Shown here: piece by piece, positions 18,701 through 25,727 of the stretch
Layout of the letters: every line of letters begins with the position of its first letter
Position numbering within the stretch: position 1 is the first letter of the stretch
Assembly: GCF_040706535.1 (NCBI RefSeq)
Contig: NZ_JAPDRJ010000003.1
Location: forward strand, 372,001 to 436,000
Origin: Lentisalinibacter orientalis
GTDB lineage: Bacteria > Pseudomonadota > Gammaproteobacteria > Steroidobacterales > Woeseiaceae
Direction: 5' to 3'
DNA: 64,000 nt
Notes under the pieces: model-generated
The model's database searches: none
Told to the model about the DNA's origin: nothing
The model's input: only the letters and a program-made list of their open reading frames with translations
Made by a program: the position numbers and the translations under genes

Positions 18701-18817
18701 GGCCAGCGCGGTGTAGCCCAGCGCGTCCGACCGCTCCACCAGTTCTTCCGGATGGGAGGCGCCGCGCAGGAAAGTGAAATTGCTGACGGCGTGCAGTTCG
18801 GCGTAGCGAGAGGTCAT
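15737..18817 (-). CDS. dnaE2: Error-prone DNA polymerase DnaE2 (ImuC)
   Basis: C-family polymerase that performs mutagenic lesion bypass together with ImuB and ImuA. 1026 residues. The N-terminal PHP domain begins YAELHAVSNFTFLRGASHPEEL and includes ALTDECSVAGVVRAH. The palm holds QGRGSAANSAVCF and the catalytic PDIDVDFEHERREEVI near residue 371; KVDVLGLGMLTAIRR and VPIFQEQVMELAV are typical. A C-terminal OB domain (RVAGLVVTRQRPGSASGVTFVTLED) completes the DnaE2 form, which lacks the tau-binding tail of DnaE1. The start is one base after the imuB stop, and the operon order lexA-imuA-imuB-dnaE2 identifies it as the SOS polymerase rather than the replicative one. Confidence 0.97.
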   Translation of the reverse strand: MTSRYAELHAVSNFTFLRGASHPEELVERSDALGYTALALTDECSVAGVVRAHGAARGRDLKFIVGAEFRLADGPALVALAASRRGYARLCRLITRGRRNAEKGAYRLQREDLEDGLPDCLVLWLPGRDLGGSRHGDWFAGLFPGRCWIAAELAADGLDRPRLDGLGRLARRTGLPLVAAGDVHMHRRGRRALQDTLTAIRLKVPVAEAGFALHPNGERHLRSRPRLGELYPPALLRETVAVAERIDFSLDELAYEYPRELVPAGHTAASWLAHLTEEGMARRWPDGAPRKVRDLVQHELALIADLAYEPYFLTVHDIVAWARSRGILCQGRGSAANSAVCFCLGITEVDPERMSTLVERFISKERDEPPDIDVDFEHERREEVIQYIYAKYGREHAALAATVITYRPRSAMRDVGKALGLSSLQTDRLARAMQWWDGSHVDPERVREAGLDPDSPGMRRLLTLVRELIGFPRHLSQHVGGFVISDGPLEELVPVENAAMEGRTVIQWEKDDLEELGLLKVDVLGLGMLTAIRRCFDLMRGFDGRELDLAGVPAEDPAVYDMISAADTMGVFQIESRAQMAMLPRLRPRCYYDLVIEVAIIRPGPIQGDMVHPYLRRRSGEEAVSYPSEEVRGVLERTLGVPIFQEQVMELAVVAAGFTPGEADRLRRAMAAWKRRGGLGPFEDKLKAGMRERGYGEQFAEQIFNQIQGFGEYGFPESHSASFALLVYVSAWLKCHEPAAFLCALLNSQPMGFYAPSQLVQDAVRHGVDVRPVDVNASREESSLERREDDTAAVRLGFDRVKGLAAAAAESLVAARESGGRFGSVQDLAERAGLDRAALSALAAAGALATLAGHRFRARWDVAGVEAPEGLFRSMTRYEASPLLARPSEGQDVRADYESLGLTLGRHPMALLRERFRRRRYITAEELPAAGHGTRVRVAGLVVTRQRPGSASGVTFVTLEDETGQVNLVVWKATAEAERRALLSARLMGVEGEVQIEGEVVHVIARRLTEHNGLLGSLAVRSRDFH

Positions 18818-18818
18818 C

Positions 18819-20528
18819 TCAGCCGAAGATGCCCTGCAGATACCATCCGGCCGGCGGGCGACGCTCCCGGAAGACCCAGAGCCGCGCGCCGGCGCCCGTC
18901 TCGGCCACGTAGTAATCCCTGGCCGTGTCCGCGCCGTCCCACCAGCCGCTCTCGATACGCTCCGGCCCGTCCACGAACTGCAGCGGGCCGTCGTGGCAGG
19001 GATGCCCCTCGTGCACGGCGAGCCGCTGGGGCTGCGTCAATATCCACAGCGGACGCTCGAGCAGCAGATCATCGCCCTCTCCCCGGTCGGCGACCGCGGA
19101 CAATTCCCGTACCCGGCTCCAGGGTGACGGCCCCGCACCGCCGCCGCCCGCCAGGCCCTCCAGGGGGTCGACCTCGTCCCAGGCCTGCTGGGGCCGGTGC
19201 TCCGCGAGACTCCTGAGCCCGCGGACGGCATTCTCGCCCAGCCGGGCCCGCAGGCTCTCCACCAGCCGGGGCAGCCCGCCGTCATGCCGGCCGGCCTGGC
19301 CGGCCTGGCCGTGTATCAGCGGCAGAGCCGTCGTGTCGCCCTCGCGGTGCTCCAGGCGTCCCGTGGCGAGTTCCACGGCGATCGCCGGCGCCGGCAGGCG
19401 GAGGCGCTCCAGCCGGATGCCGAGCAGGCTCCGCCAGTGCTCCACATCGCAGCAGGCATCGCTGAAGCCCAGGGTGAGCGGCGTCGCCCCGCCGCGCAGA
19501 TGGAAGAAGCGGAACCGCAGACGCCGCGCCGCCCGCTGATGGCGCAGCAGGAAGTCCTCCAGGGAGGCCAGCAGGCGCGAGCAGCCGGCCGCGAGCAGCG
19601 CCTCGTCCCGGGTCTCCTCTCCGAGGTCTATCTGTTCGCGGAATTGCGGCGGACCCGTGTAATGGGGCCGCGGGTCCGGCAGCCGGCCGAAGGCCCGGTC
19701 CAGCGCCTGCAGCCGCGCCGCGCCAAAGCGCCGGGCGAATCCTTCCCGGGGCAGCCGGCGGCACTCGCCGATGCTCGTCACGCCAGTGCCCGCGAGCCCC
19801 CGCAGCACCGCCGCCGGCCATCCGGTGACCCGCAGATCCAGCGAATTGAGATGCCGTGGCAGTTCCGCCACACCCTCCACCCGGCCGCCGCCGTCCCGCG
19901 AGAGCCAGAGCGCCGCCAGCGGCGTGGGGGCCACGCAGACGAGGGGCCGGTGCCCCCGTTGCCGCAGCCCCTCGACGACCAGCCGGCAGAGACGATCCAG
20001 ACCGCGGAACAGACGCAGGCTGCCCTGCACTTCCAGCAGCAGCGCATCCGGGCCCTCCAGACTGACCAGGGGACTGAAGCGTCCCGCCCAGTCAGCCAGG
20101 GATTCCAGCAGGATGCGCTCGCGCCGCGGCCGACGCGAGACGGTGAGGAGTTCCGGTACCAGTGCCAGGGCGGCGTTCAGCGTCTGGCCGGGCCGGATCC
20201 CGGCCGCCGCGGCGGCCCCGTTCGCGAGATGGACGACGACCTGCCCGCCTTCCTCTTCCATCACCGCCACCGGCCCGGCCGACGCCGCGGACTCACCCAG
20301 TGCCTCGAGGGCGATCCCGGGCAGACGGATGCACAGCCACAGCTGCGAGCGGCGCTGCCGCGAATACGAAGGAGACGGGTCTTCGGCCGGCGGTTCTCCA
20401 CCACCGAGGGGCAGCGGCTGCTGCCGGGCGGGTCCGTGCGCGGCCGTTACCCGCCCCCGTTCAGGCCGGGGATGCGGAGACTCTCCTGCTGCCGGCAGGG
20501 CGGAATCGGGCTCGGGCGGCGATACCAT
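18819..20528 (-). CDS. imuB: Y-family polymerase-like protein ImuB
   Basis: Hub of the ImuA-ImuB-DnaE2 mutasome; in the family it resembles Y-family polymerases but lacks catalytic acidic residues and binds the sliding clamp. 569 residues from ATG 20528. The conserved start of the fold is LWLCIRLPGIALEALG near residue 62, so there is an N-terminal extension of about 60 Pro/Gly/Arg-rich residues that I do not recognise; no internal ATG removes it. Later family segments are VCVAPTPLAALWLSR, GWPAAVLRGLAGTGVTSIGECRRLPREGFARRFG and the C-terminal GWWDGADTARDYYVAE...LWVFRERRPPAGWYLQGIFG. Sits between imuA (18 bp gap) and dnaE2 (1 bp). Confidence 0.93.
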   Translation of the reverse strand: MVSPPEPDSALPAAGESPHPRPERGRVTAAHGPARQQPLPLGGGEPPAEDPSPSYSRQRRSQLWLCIRLPGIALEALGESAASAGPVAVMEEEGGQVVVHLANGAAAAAGIRPGQTLNAALALVPELLTVSRRPRRERILLESLADWAGRFSPLVSLEGPDALLLEVQGSLRLFRGLDRLCRLVVEGLRQRGHRPLVCVAPTPLAALWLSRDGGGRVEGVAELPRHLNSLDLRVTGWPAAVLRGLAGTGVTSIGECRRLPREGFARRFGAARLQALDRAFGRLPDPRPHYTGPPQFREQIDLGEETRDEALLAAGCSRLLASLEDFLLRHQRAARRLRFRFFHLRGGATPLTLGFSDACCDVEHWRSLLGIRLERLRLPAPAIAVELATGRLEHREGDTTALPLIHGQAGQAGRHDGGLPRLVESLRARLGENAVRGLRSLAEHRPQQAWDEVDPLEGLAGGGGAGPSPWSRVRELSAVADRGEGDDLLLERPLWILTQPQRLAVHEGHPCHDGPLQFVDGPERIESGWWDGADTARDYYVAETGAGARLWVFRERRPPAGWYLQGIFG

Positions 20529-20546
20529 GGAGAGGCGGCCACGTCG

Positions 20547-21272
20547 TCAGCCCGAACCGGCGCGCCCGCCGACGCCCACCGCTGCCGCGCTCTCCTCCAG
20601 GCCCTCCCCCGGCGGGCGCACCAGCGGCAACGGACTACCGCCGTCCCGGCCGTCATAGTCGCTCACCAGCGCGGGCCGCGCGCCGCGTACCTTGAACAGG
20701 TCCACATCGGTGCCGTTGCTGCCGGGGCGAAGCATCAGCCGCAGCGCGGCAGCGGACGCCTCCCGCCTGGCGGCGGCCGGCCGGAAGGCGATGGCCCAGC
20801 TCTCTCCCCTGCCGGCCGCGAGCTGCAGCCGCCGGCTGGTGCGCTCGTCCATGCGATTGATCCAGGCCAGAACCGCCACACAGGTGCCCGAAGTCAATGC
20901 CTGCTCCATCGCCCAGAGCGCTTCCTGATCACGGGCCGGATGGATCAGCAGTACCCGGGAGACTTCCAGCCCCCACTGCATCAGCGCCGGTGCATAGGGC
21001 ACATGGGGCGGCGCGATCCAGACCACCCAGCCCTCACGCTGCCGGCACAGTGCGGAGAGCGCCGGCATGAACAGGCGCAACTCGCCGATGCCGCAGGCGG
21101 CGGACAGGGCTTCGGTGAGCGAGGCGAGCGGCCAGCCGCCGCCGGGCAGGCAGGCGTCGAGCTTGCGGTAACCGGTGGCCGCCACCCGGCCGGCCTGACC
21201 CTCCCGCACGGCGCCCTCGCTGCCGCGCCAGAGCCGGTAACTGCCGAGTAACTGTTCGAGGGCTTCGTCCAC
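20547..21272 (-). CDS. imuA: Translesion synthesis-associated protein ImuA
   Basis: RecA-like accessory protein of the ImuA-ImuB-DnaE2 mutagenesis cassette. 241 residues, with TGYRKLDACLPGGGWPLASLTEAL near residue 34 and the RecA/SulA-like core GIGELRLFMPALSAL, WVVWIAPPHVPYAPAL, VLLIHPARDQEALWAMEQAL and SGTCVAVLAWI. The C-terminus is low-complexity (Gly/Ala-rich after PPGEGLEE). It lies 16 bp downstream of lexA and 18 bp upstream of imuB, so it should be part of one LexA-controlled transcript. Confidence 0.93.
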   Translation of the reverse strand: MDEALEQLLGSYRLWRGSEGAVREGQAGRVAATGYRKLDACLPGGGWPLASLTEALSAACGIGELRLFMPALSALCRQREGWVVWIAPPHVPYAPALMQWGLEVSRVLLIHPARDQEALWAMEQALTSGTCVAVLAWINRMDERTSRRLQLAAGRGESWAIAFRPAAARREASAAALRLMLRPGSNGTDVDLFKVRGARPALVSDYDGRDGGSPLPLVRPPGEGLEESAAAVGVGGRAGSG

Positions 21273-21288
21273 GGGAGCGGGAGACGCG

Positions 21289-21906
21289 TCAGTGCACCGG
21301 CATGCCGTCGCGGATGACGCCGACGACCACGCCCTCGATGACCAGCGGCTGATGGGCGAGATCCACCCGTATCGGGGCGAACTCGCTGTTCTCCGGCATC
21401 AGCCAGACCATGGTGCCTTCCTGCCGGTAGCGCTTCACGGTGACCTCGTCCTCCAGACGGGCCACCACGATCTGGCGACTCCGCACCTCGGGCGTGCGGT
21501 GCACGGCCACCAGGTCCCCGTCCAGGATGCCCACGTCCTTCATGCTCATGCCCTGCACCCGCAGCAGGTAATGAGGCTTCGGCCGGAACAGGCTCTTGTC
21601 GATCTGGTAGTGGGCCTCGATGTTCTGCTCGGCCAGGATGGGCTGACCGGCGGCCACCCGCCCGACCAGCGGCAGGCCCATCTGCTCGCGCAGGGAATCC
21701 TTCAGCTGGATGCCGCGGGAGGTGCCGGGCCTCAGTTCCAGCACGCCCTTGCGTTGCAGCGCCCGGAGGTGCTCCTCGGCGGCGTTGGGTGAGCGGAAAC
21801 CCAGCTCCTCGGCGATCTCGGCCCGGGTGGGCGGCATGCCCGTTTCGGCGATGAAATCCTGGATGAGTTTCAGAATCTGCGACTGGCGTGGGGTGAGATC
21901 GGCCAT
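21289..21906 (-). CDS. lexA: SOS repressor LexA
   Basis: Repressor of the SOS regulon, inactivated by RecA-stimulated self-cleavage. 205 residues. N-terminal winged-helix DNA-binding domain: LTPRQSQILKLIQDFIAETGMPPTRAEIAEELGFRS. The Ala-Gly cleavage bond is in GRVAAGQP (near residue 85). The catalytic serine is in VQGMSMKDVGI (about S120) and the lysine in VTVKRYRQEG (about K157), as in E. coli LexA. It heads the lexA-imuA-imuB-dnaE2 operon and has two SOS boxes just upstream, so it is autoregulated and represses the whole mutagenesis operon. Confidence 0.98.
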   Translation of the reverse strand: MADLTPRQSQILKLIQDFIAETGMPPTRAEIAEELGFRSPNAAEEHLRALQRKGVLELRPGTSRGIQLKDSLREQMGLPLVGRVAAGQPILAEQNIEAHYQIDKSLFRPKPHYLLRVQGMSMKDVGILDGDLVAVHRTPEVRSRQIVVARLEDEVTVKRYRQEGTMVWLMPENSEFAPIRVDLAHQPLVIEGVVVGVIRDGMPVH

Positions 21907-21915
21907 GGTGTTATC

Positions 21916-21950
21916 CTGTATGCATGCCCAGATACTGTGATTATATACAG
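21916..21950. promoter_or_regulatory. Two tandem LexA (SOS) boxes
   Basis: Box 1, 21935-21950, is a perfect CTGT-N8-ACAG with an AT-rich middle (GATTATAT). Box 2, 21916-21931, is CTGT-ATGCATGC-CCAG, one base off. Their starts are 19 bp apart and they lie 10-44 bp upstream of lexA. Box 1 contains the lexA -10 element. Confidence 0.92.
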
Positions 21951-22508
21951 GTTCGGGTCCGGCGCAAGTTTCTCTGGCTCATCCTGCCCGCCGCCCTCCT
22001 GGCCGGCGGCTGTGCCACCCTTTCGGAGACCGAATGCCGCCAGGCCGACTGGGAAGCGCTGGGAGAAGCCGATGGCGCCGCCGGCTATCCGCCCGACCGC
22101 ATCGAGGAACACCGGGAGGCCTGCGCCGAATACGGCATCGTCCCCGCCGAGGACGCCTACGCCCGCGGTCGCCTCGCCGGCCTGGACCGGCTGTGCACGG
22201 TCCCCGGCGGCCTTGCCCACGGCCGTGCCGGCCGCACCTATCAGGACGTCTGCCCGCCCGGCTACGAGGAGGACTTCTACCGCGGCTACCAGGTGGGCCG
22301 GCGCATCCATCGGGTGAGCGAGGATCTGGACGATGCCGAACGGGCGGTACGACAGCTGGAATTCGACCTCCAGCGAGGCGACCTGACCGACGATCAGCGC
22401 CGTTCGATCTACTACCGCCTCCGCAATCTCGAGCGCGACCGTGATTCCCTGGAGCGCGAACTGGCACGGCTGGAGGACGAAGCCCGCCGGCTGCTCAGCG
22501 AACTCTGA
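21924..22508 (+). CDS. DUF2799 domain lipoprotein
   Basis: 194 residues beginning at ATG 21924, with a basic n-region (VRVRRKF), hydrophobic core LWLILPAALLAG and lipobox LAGGC (Cys near residue 30), so probably an envelope lipoprotein. The rest shows the DUF2799 pattern: CRQADWEALGEADGAAGYPPDRIEEHREACAEYGIVPAEDAYARGRLAGLDRLC, followed by a charged coiled-coil-like C-terminus (LEFDLQRGD...LERELARLEDEARRLLSEL). Function unknown. There is no in-frame ATG, GTG or TTG between 21924 and the signal core, so the start must lie inside the lexA control region; there is no obvious ribosome binding site. Divergent from lexA. Confidence 0.75.
   Translation: MPRYCDYIQVRVRRKFLWLILPAALLAGGCATLSETECRQADWEALGEADGAAGYPPDRIEEHREACAEYGIVPAEDAYARGRLAGLDRLCTVPGGLAHGRAGRTYQDVCPPGYEEDFYRGYQVGRRIHRVSEDLDDAERAVRQLEFDLQRGDLTDDQRRSIYYRLRNLERDRDSLERELARLEDEARRLLSEL
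21940..21967 (-). promoter_or_regulatory. lexA operon promoter
   Basis: Minus-strand TTGCGC (complement of 21962-21967), 16-bp spacer, perfect TATAAT (complement of 21940-21945). The -10 is embedded in SOS box 1, the expected geometry for LexA repression. Predicted transcription start is about 25-30 bases before the lexA ATG. Confidence 0.75.
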
Positions 22509-22593
22509 CGGACAGCGCCGGATACCTGTCGCAAAACGCAGACAAATCAAATGCCTCGGAGCGAAAAAAAACCGCCCTCGATGCCTGATTACG

Positions 22594-22622
22594 TTGAACA
22601 CTGACCGCGTTTAATAAATAAT
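22594..22622 (+). promoter_or_regulatory. Predicted lpp-like gene promoter
   Basis: TTGAAC (22594-22599), 17-bp spacer, AATAAT (22617-22622), with A-tracts upstream (22563-22570) that could act as an UP element. The whole 22509-22659 gap is distinctly AT-richer than the flanks, as expected for a strongly expressed lipoprotein gene. Confidence 0.6.
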
Positions 22623-22659
22623 ACGCTTGTTTTTAATGCCTCCAATAGGGGAAAAGCAT

Positions 22660-22962
22660 ATGAAGAGAATCGCAACGAAACTCGGCGCCGTCGCAGCCAC
22701 GATGCTGCTGGTCACCGGTTGTGCCAACCAGACCGCTCTCGACGAAGTGCAGGCGACCGCCGAACGCGCTGCTGCCGACGCCGCTGCTGCGAAGTCGGCT
22801 GCAGAAGCCGCACGTTCCGCAGCGGACCGTGCCAGCCAGATGGCTTCCAGCGCTCAGAGCACCGCCAGCCAGGCGCTGTCGGCCGCACAGGGCGCGCAGA
22901 GCTGCTGCGATGCGAACCGCGAACGCCTGGAGCGCATGTTCCAGAAATCGATGTCCAAATAA
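22660..22962 (+). CDS. Lpp/OprI-like alanine-zipper outer-membrane lipoprotein
   Basis: 100 residues from ATG 22660, preceded by AGGGGA at 22647-22652 with 7-base spacing, a strong initiation site. Signal peptide MKRIATKLGAVAATMLLVTGC with a lipobox ending at Cys21. The mature part is an Ala/Ser heptad coiled coil (AAADAAAAKSAAEAARSAAD) typical of OprI/Lpp, then an unusual Cys-Cys (SCCDAN), then ERLERMFQKSMSK with a C-terminal Lys. In Lpp the terminal Lys is the one joined to peptidoglycan by L,D-transpeptidases; such an enzyme is encoded next door on the opposite strand. Probably an abundant tether between outer membrane and wall. Confidence 0.9.
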   Translation: MKRIATKLGAVAATMLLVTGCANQTALDEVQATAERAAADAAAAKSAAEAARSAADRASQMASSAQSTASQALSAAQGAQSCCDANRERLERMFQKSMSK

Positions 22963-22984
22963 TTCGCAGGTTCAGAGATTCTTC

Positions 22985-23012
22985 AACGCCGCGCTCGTCG
23001 CGGCGTTTTTTT
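22985..23012 (+). terminator. Intrinsic terminator of the lpp-like gene
   Basis: Perfect 9-bp GC-rich stem (AACGCCGCG / CGCGGCGTT), 5-base loop and a run of seven T from 23006, 22 bp after the stop codon. Confidence 0.92.
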
Positions 23013-23054
23013 GTCCGCAGGATTCGTCCGCGAGTCCTCCGCCCTTCCGACGGG

Positions 23055-24032
23055 CTAGTCCTGGTCCGCCACCAGCGTCTCGCCGACGCCGGCCGCGTCC
23101 ACCCGGCGCGGTATGCCGTCGGCGGCGTGATGCAGCGCTTCCACCCGGTCCCAGTCCACCTCCACCCGACGATCGCCGGTGGCCGCCACGTAGAGTTCCG
23201 TCAGCCGCGTGAGAGTGCTGACCGGCGCCGGGTCGTCCGTCTCCGCCGGACTCTCCAGCGGCTCGTGGGCCTCCATCAAGAGCTGCCCGTCGTACCAGCC
23301 GAACTTGTAGGGCTCGTCGATGATGCGCACCGGCGTCCCGGTCGGGATACGTTCGAAGGCGAACTCGATGTCTTCGGGGAACATGCGGATACAGCCGTGA
23401 GTCACCCGCATGCCGACACCGGCCGGCCGGTTCGTCCCGTGGATGAGGTAGCCGGGGATCGCCAGACGCATGGCGAACTGCCCGAGCGGGTTGTCCGGCC
23501 CCGGCGGCACCACCCGCGGCAGTGAGCGGCCGTCGGCTTCGTGCTCCTTGCGCACGGATTCGGGCGGGTACCACGCCGGGTCCCGGGCCTTGACGGTGAT
23601 GCGCGTCACCCCCAGCGGCGTCTCCCAGTCCATGCGGCCGATGCTGATCGGGAAGGTCATGACCGTGCGCGTGCCGTCCGCCTCCGCCGGCGGGAAGTAA
23701 TACATGCGGTACTCGGGCAGGTTCAGCACCACCCCTTCCCAGGGCACGTCGGGCAGGATGAAGCGGGCCGGCAGGACCACCTCGGTACCGTCGCCCGGCA
23801 ACCAGGGGTCCACGCCCGGATTGGCCCGGACGATGTCGTAATAGCCGAGCCCGTGACGGCGGGCGATGTCCAGCAGCGTGTCCCACTCGCGGGACTCGAC
23901 GGTCGTCACCTGCCCGACCACGGTATCGCCGTTGTCCGGCAGGTCGAAAACTTCGCCCCGTGCCGGCATCGTGACTAACAGACCGAGCGTCGCCATAGCG
24001 ACCAGGCCGAGCCTCCCTGCAACCGTCCTCAT
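23055..24032 (-). CDS. LysM-containing L,D-transpeptidase (ErfK/YbiS/YkuD type)
   Basis: Periplasmic cysteine transpeptidase acting on peptidoglycan stem peptides; in this family it forms 3-3 cross-links or attaches Lpp-type lipoproteins. 325 residues from ATG 24030-24032, with signal peptide LGLVAMATLGLLVTMPARG. A LysM-like segment follows (EWDTLLDIARRHGLGYYDIVRANPGVDPWLPGDG). The YkuD domain starts near VVLNLPEYRMYYFP and contains the active site HGTNRPAGVGMRVTHGCIRM, with the catalytic Cys in the final THGCIRM. The Lpp-like gene converges on it. An earlier in-frame TTG exists at 24068 but the ATG places the signal peptide correctly. Confidence 0.93.
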   Translation of the reverse strand: MRTVAGRLGLVAMATLGLLVTMPARGEVFDLPDNGDTVVGQVTTVESREWDTLLDIARRHGLGYYDIVRANPGVDPWLPGDGTEVVLPARFILPDVPWEGVVLNLPEYRMYYFPPAEADGTRTVMTFPISIGRMDWETPLGVTRITVKARDPAWYPPESVRKEHEADGRSLPRVVPPGPDNPLGQFAMRLAIPGYLIHGTNRPAGVGMRVTHGCIRMFPEDIEFAFERIPTGTPVRIIDEPYKFGWYDGQLLMEAHEPLESPAETDDPAPVSTLTRLTELYVAATGDRRVEVDWDRVEALHHAADGIPRRVDAAGVGETLVADQD

Positions 24033-24115
24033 CGAGCGGATCTCTGCGCAACGCACCGTGGGGTGCAACGGCGGAGATTCTCCCAGATATCCCGCATCCG
24101 GTCGACGGGCCGGCG

Positions 24116-24144
24116 TTGACCGCCTCTCCGGAGTCGCCTACCTT
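24116..24144 (+). promoter_or_regulatory. Possible promoter for the YkvA-like gene
   Basis: TTGACC (five of six) at 24116-24121, 17-bp spacer, weak TACCTT at 24139-24144, about 45 bp before the ATG at 24188. Confidence 0.35.
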
Positions 24145-24187
24145 TCCCTCGTGCCCCTCCCCGGCCCCACGACCGCGAGCGAAGCCC

Positions 24188-24745
24188 ATGAGCGTGAAAA
24201 TCAGCCTGTACATCAGCGAGCGCGATCTCCAGCAGTTCCGCAAGGCCATGAAAGGCGCCCGCGCCGCGGCGAAAGACGCCGACGAGGCGGAGATCGTCAG
24301 GGCCACCCGGGACGTGATGGAATCCCTGCACCCGGGAGCGCTGCCGGACTTCGTCCGCGAGCGGCTGCCGCGCCTGCAGGCCATGTGCGCCATGCTCGAG
24401 GACGAGGAATGGGCGCTGCCTGCGACGGAACGGCTGAAACTGCTCTCCGCGCTGATCTACTTCGGCGACCCGGAGGACCTGATCCCCGACGACATGCCCG
24501 GACTCGGCTATCTGGACGACGCCATCATGATCGAGCTCGTCCTGCGGGAACTGAAGCACGTCATCGAGGCTTACGAGGATTTCTGCGGATTCCGGGACAA
24601 CTATTTCCGGCGCTTCAAGGTGGGCACCGACGCGGCGACCCGCCGCGAGCGCATCGCCGCCCGGCGCGAGCAGTTGCACGACCGCATGTTCCGGCGCACC
24701 CGTCGCGACCGGGAGACCGCCGCCGTACCCGCTCCGCTCTGGTAG
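24188..24745 (+). CDS. YkvA family protein (DUF1232)
   Basis: 185 residues from ATG 24188. The DUF1232 core is ALIYFGDPEDLIPDDMPGLGYLDDAIMIELVLREL (about residues 93-127), matching the usual 'SPIDLIPD..P..GYLDD' pattern. The N-terminal half is helical and charged. The C-terminal tail is Arg-rich (RRTRRDRE). Function of the family is not known to me. No signal peptide. It lies divergent from the L,D-transpeptidase and its stop is 13 bp from the convergent fabH stop. Confidence 0.8.
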   Translation: MSVKISLYISERDLQQFRKAMKGARAAAKDADEAEIVRATRDVMESLHPGALPDFVRERLPRLQAMCAMLEDEEWALPATERLKLLSALIYFGDPEDLIPDDMPGLGYLDDAIMIELVLRELKHVIEAYEDFCGFRDNYFRRFKVGTDAATRRERIAARREQLHDRMFRRTRRDRETAAVPAPLW

Positions 24746-24758
24746 AGCGGCCGGGCCC

Positions 24759-25727
24759 TCAGTAGCGGATCAGCGCCGAACCCCAGGTAAAGCCGCCGCC
24801 GAACGCCTCCAGCAGCAGGGTCTGGCCGCGCTTGATGCGCCCGTCGCGGATCGCCACGTCGAGGGCCATCGGCACCGAAGCAGCGGAAGTATTGCCGTGG
24901 TCCTGCACGGTGAGCACGACGCGTTCCATGGGCATGTCGAGGCGCTTCGCGGTGGCCTGGATGATGCGGATGTTCGCCTGGTGGGGGATGAGCCAGTCGA
25001 TGTCGCTCTTCGACAGGCTGTTGGCGGCCAGCGTCTCGTCGACGATGTTGCCCAGGGTCTTCACCGCCACCTTGAAGACCTCGTTGCCACGCATGTGGAT
25101 GGCGGCTTCGCCCCGCAGCATGTCGTCCAGCTTCTCGGACGGACCCGCCGGGTAGTACAGCAGGTCCTTGTACTGGCCGTCGGCACCGAGGTGAGTGGAG
25201 ACCACACCCGGTTCCTCGGCCGGCTTCAGCACCACGGCGCCGGCGCCGTCGCCGAACAGCACGCAGGTCTGGCGGTCGTCCCAGTCGGTGATCCGGGACA
25301 GCGTCTCGGCGCCGATCACCAGCGCGCAGCCGGCCGCGCCCGTGCGCACGAACTTGTCGGCCACGCTCAAGGCATAGATGAAACCGGTGCAGGCCGCCTC
25401 GACGCTGAATGCGGCGCAGTCGTGGATGCCCAGCTTCTCCTGCACCAGACAGCCCACGTTAGGGAAGACCCGGTCCGGCGTGGTGGTGCCCACGACGATG
25501 AAGTCGATATCGGCCGGGCCGACGCCGGCGGCGGCCATGGCTTCCCGCGCGGCGCCCACCGCGAGATCGCTGGTGTACTGGTCGTCGGCGGCGATGTGGC
25601 GGCGCTCGATGCCGGTGCGCGTGCGGATCCACTCGTCGGTGGTCTCCACCATCTTCTCCAGCTCGGCGTTGGTGAGGACCCTGTCGGGCAGACAGCGGCC
25701 GGTACCCTCGATGCGCGAATATTTCAT
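24759..25727 (-). CDS. fabH: Beta-ketoacyl-ACP synthase III
   Basis: Condenses acetyl-CoA with malonyl-ACP to begin type II fatty-acid synthesis. 322 residues. Catalytic triad seen: Cys in VEAACTGFIYAL, His in LIPHQANIRI, Asn in DHGNTSAASVP. N-terminus YSRIEGTGRCLPDRVLTNAELE and C-terminus EAFGGGFTWGSALIRY are typical. Its ATG overlaps the plsX stop (ATGA), indicating translational coupling. It is the last gene of the yceD-rpmF-plsX-fabH transcript here; fabD and fabG, which often follow, are absent, and the next gene is the convergent YkvA gene. Confidence 0.97.
   Translation of the reverse strand: MKYSRIEGTGRCLPDRVLTNAELEKMVETTDEWIRTRTGIERRHIAADDQYTSDLAVGAAREAMAAAGVGPADIDFIVVGTTTPDRVFPNVGCLVQEKLGIHDCAAFSVEAACTGFIYALSVADKFVRTGAAGCALVIGAETLSRITDWDDRQTCVLFGDGAGAVVLKPAEEPGVVSTHLGADGQYKDLLYYPAGPSEKLDDMLRGEAAIHMRGNEVFKVAVKTLGNIVDETLAANSLSKSDIDWLIPHQANIRIIQATAKRLDMPMERVVLTVQDHGNTSAASVPMALDVAIRDGRIKRGQTLLLEAFGGGFTWGSALIRY

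Noticed and set aside
16022..19216. A 1064-codon plus-strand open frame opposite dnaE2
   Set aside because: Composition is the reverse-frame shadow of a GC-rich gene; no domain recognisable, and dnaE2 on the other strand is certain.
23055..24068. Earlier TTG start for the L,D-transpeptidase
   Set aside because: The ATG at 24032 places a normal signal peptide at the N-terminus; the TTG would bury it behind 12 extra residues.
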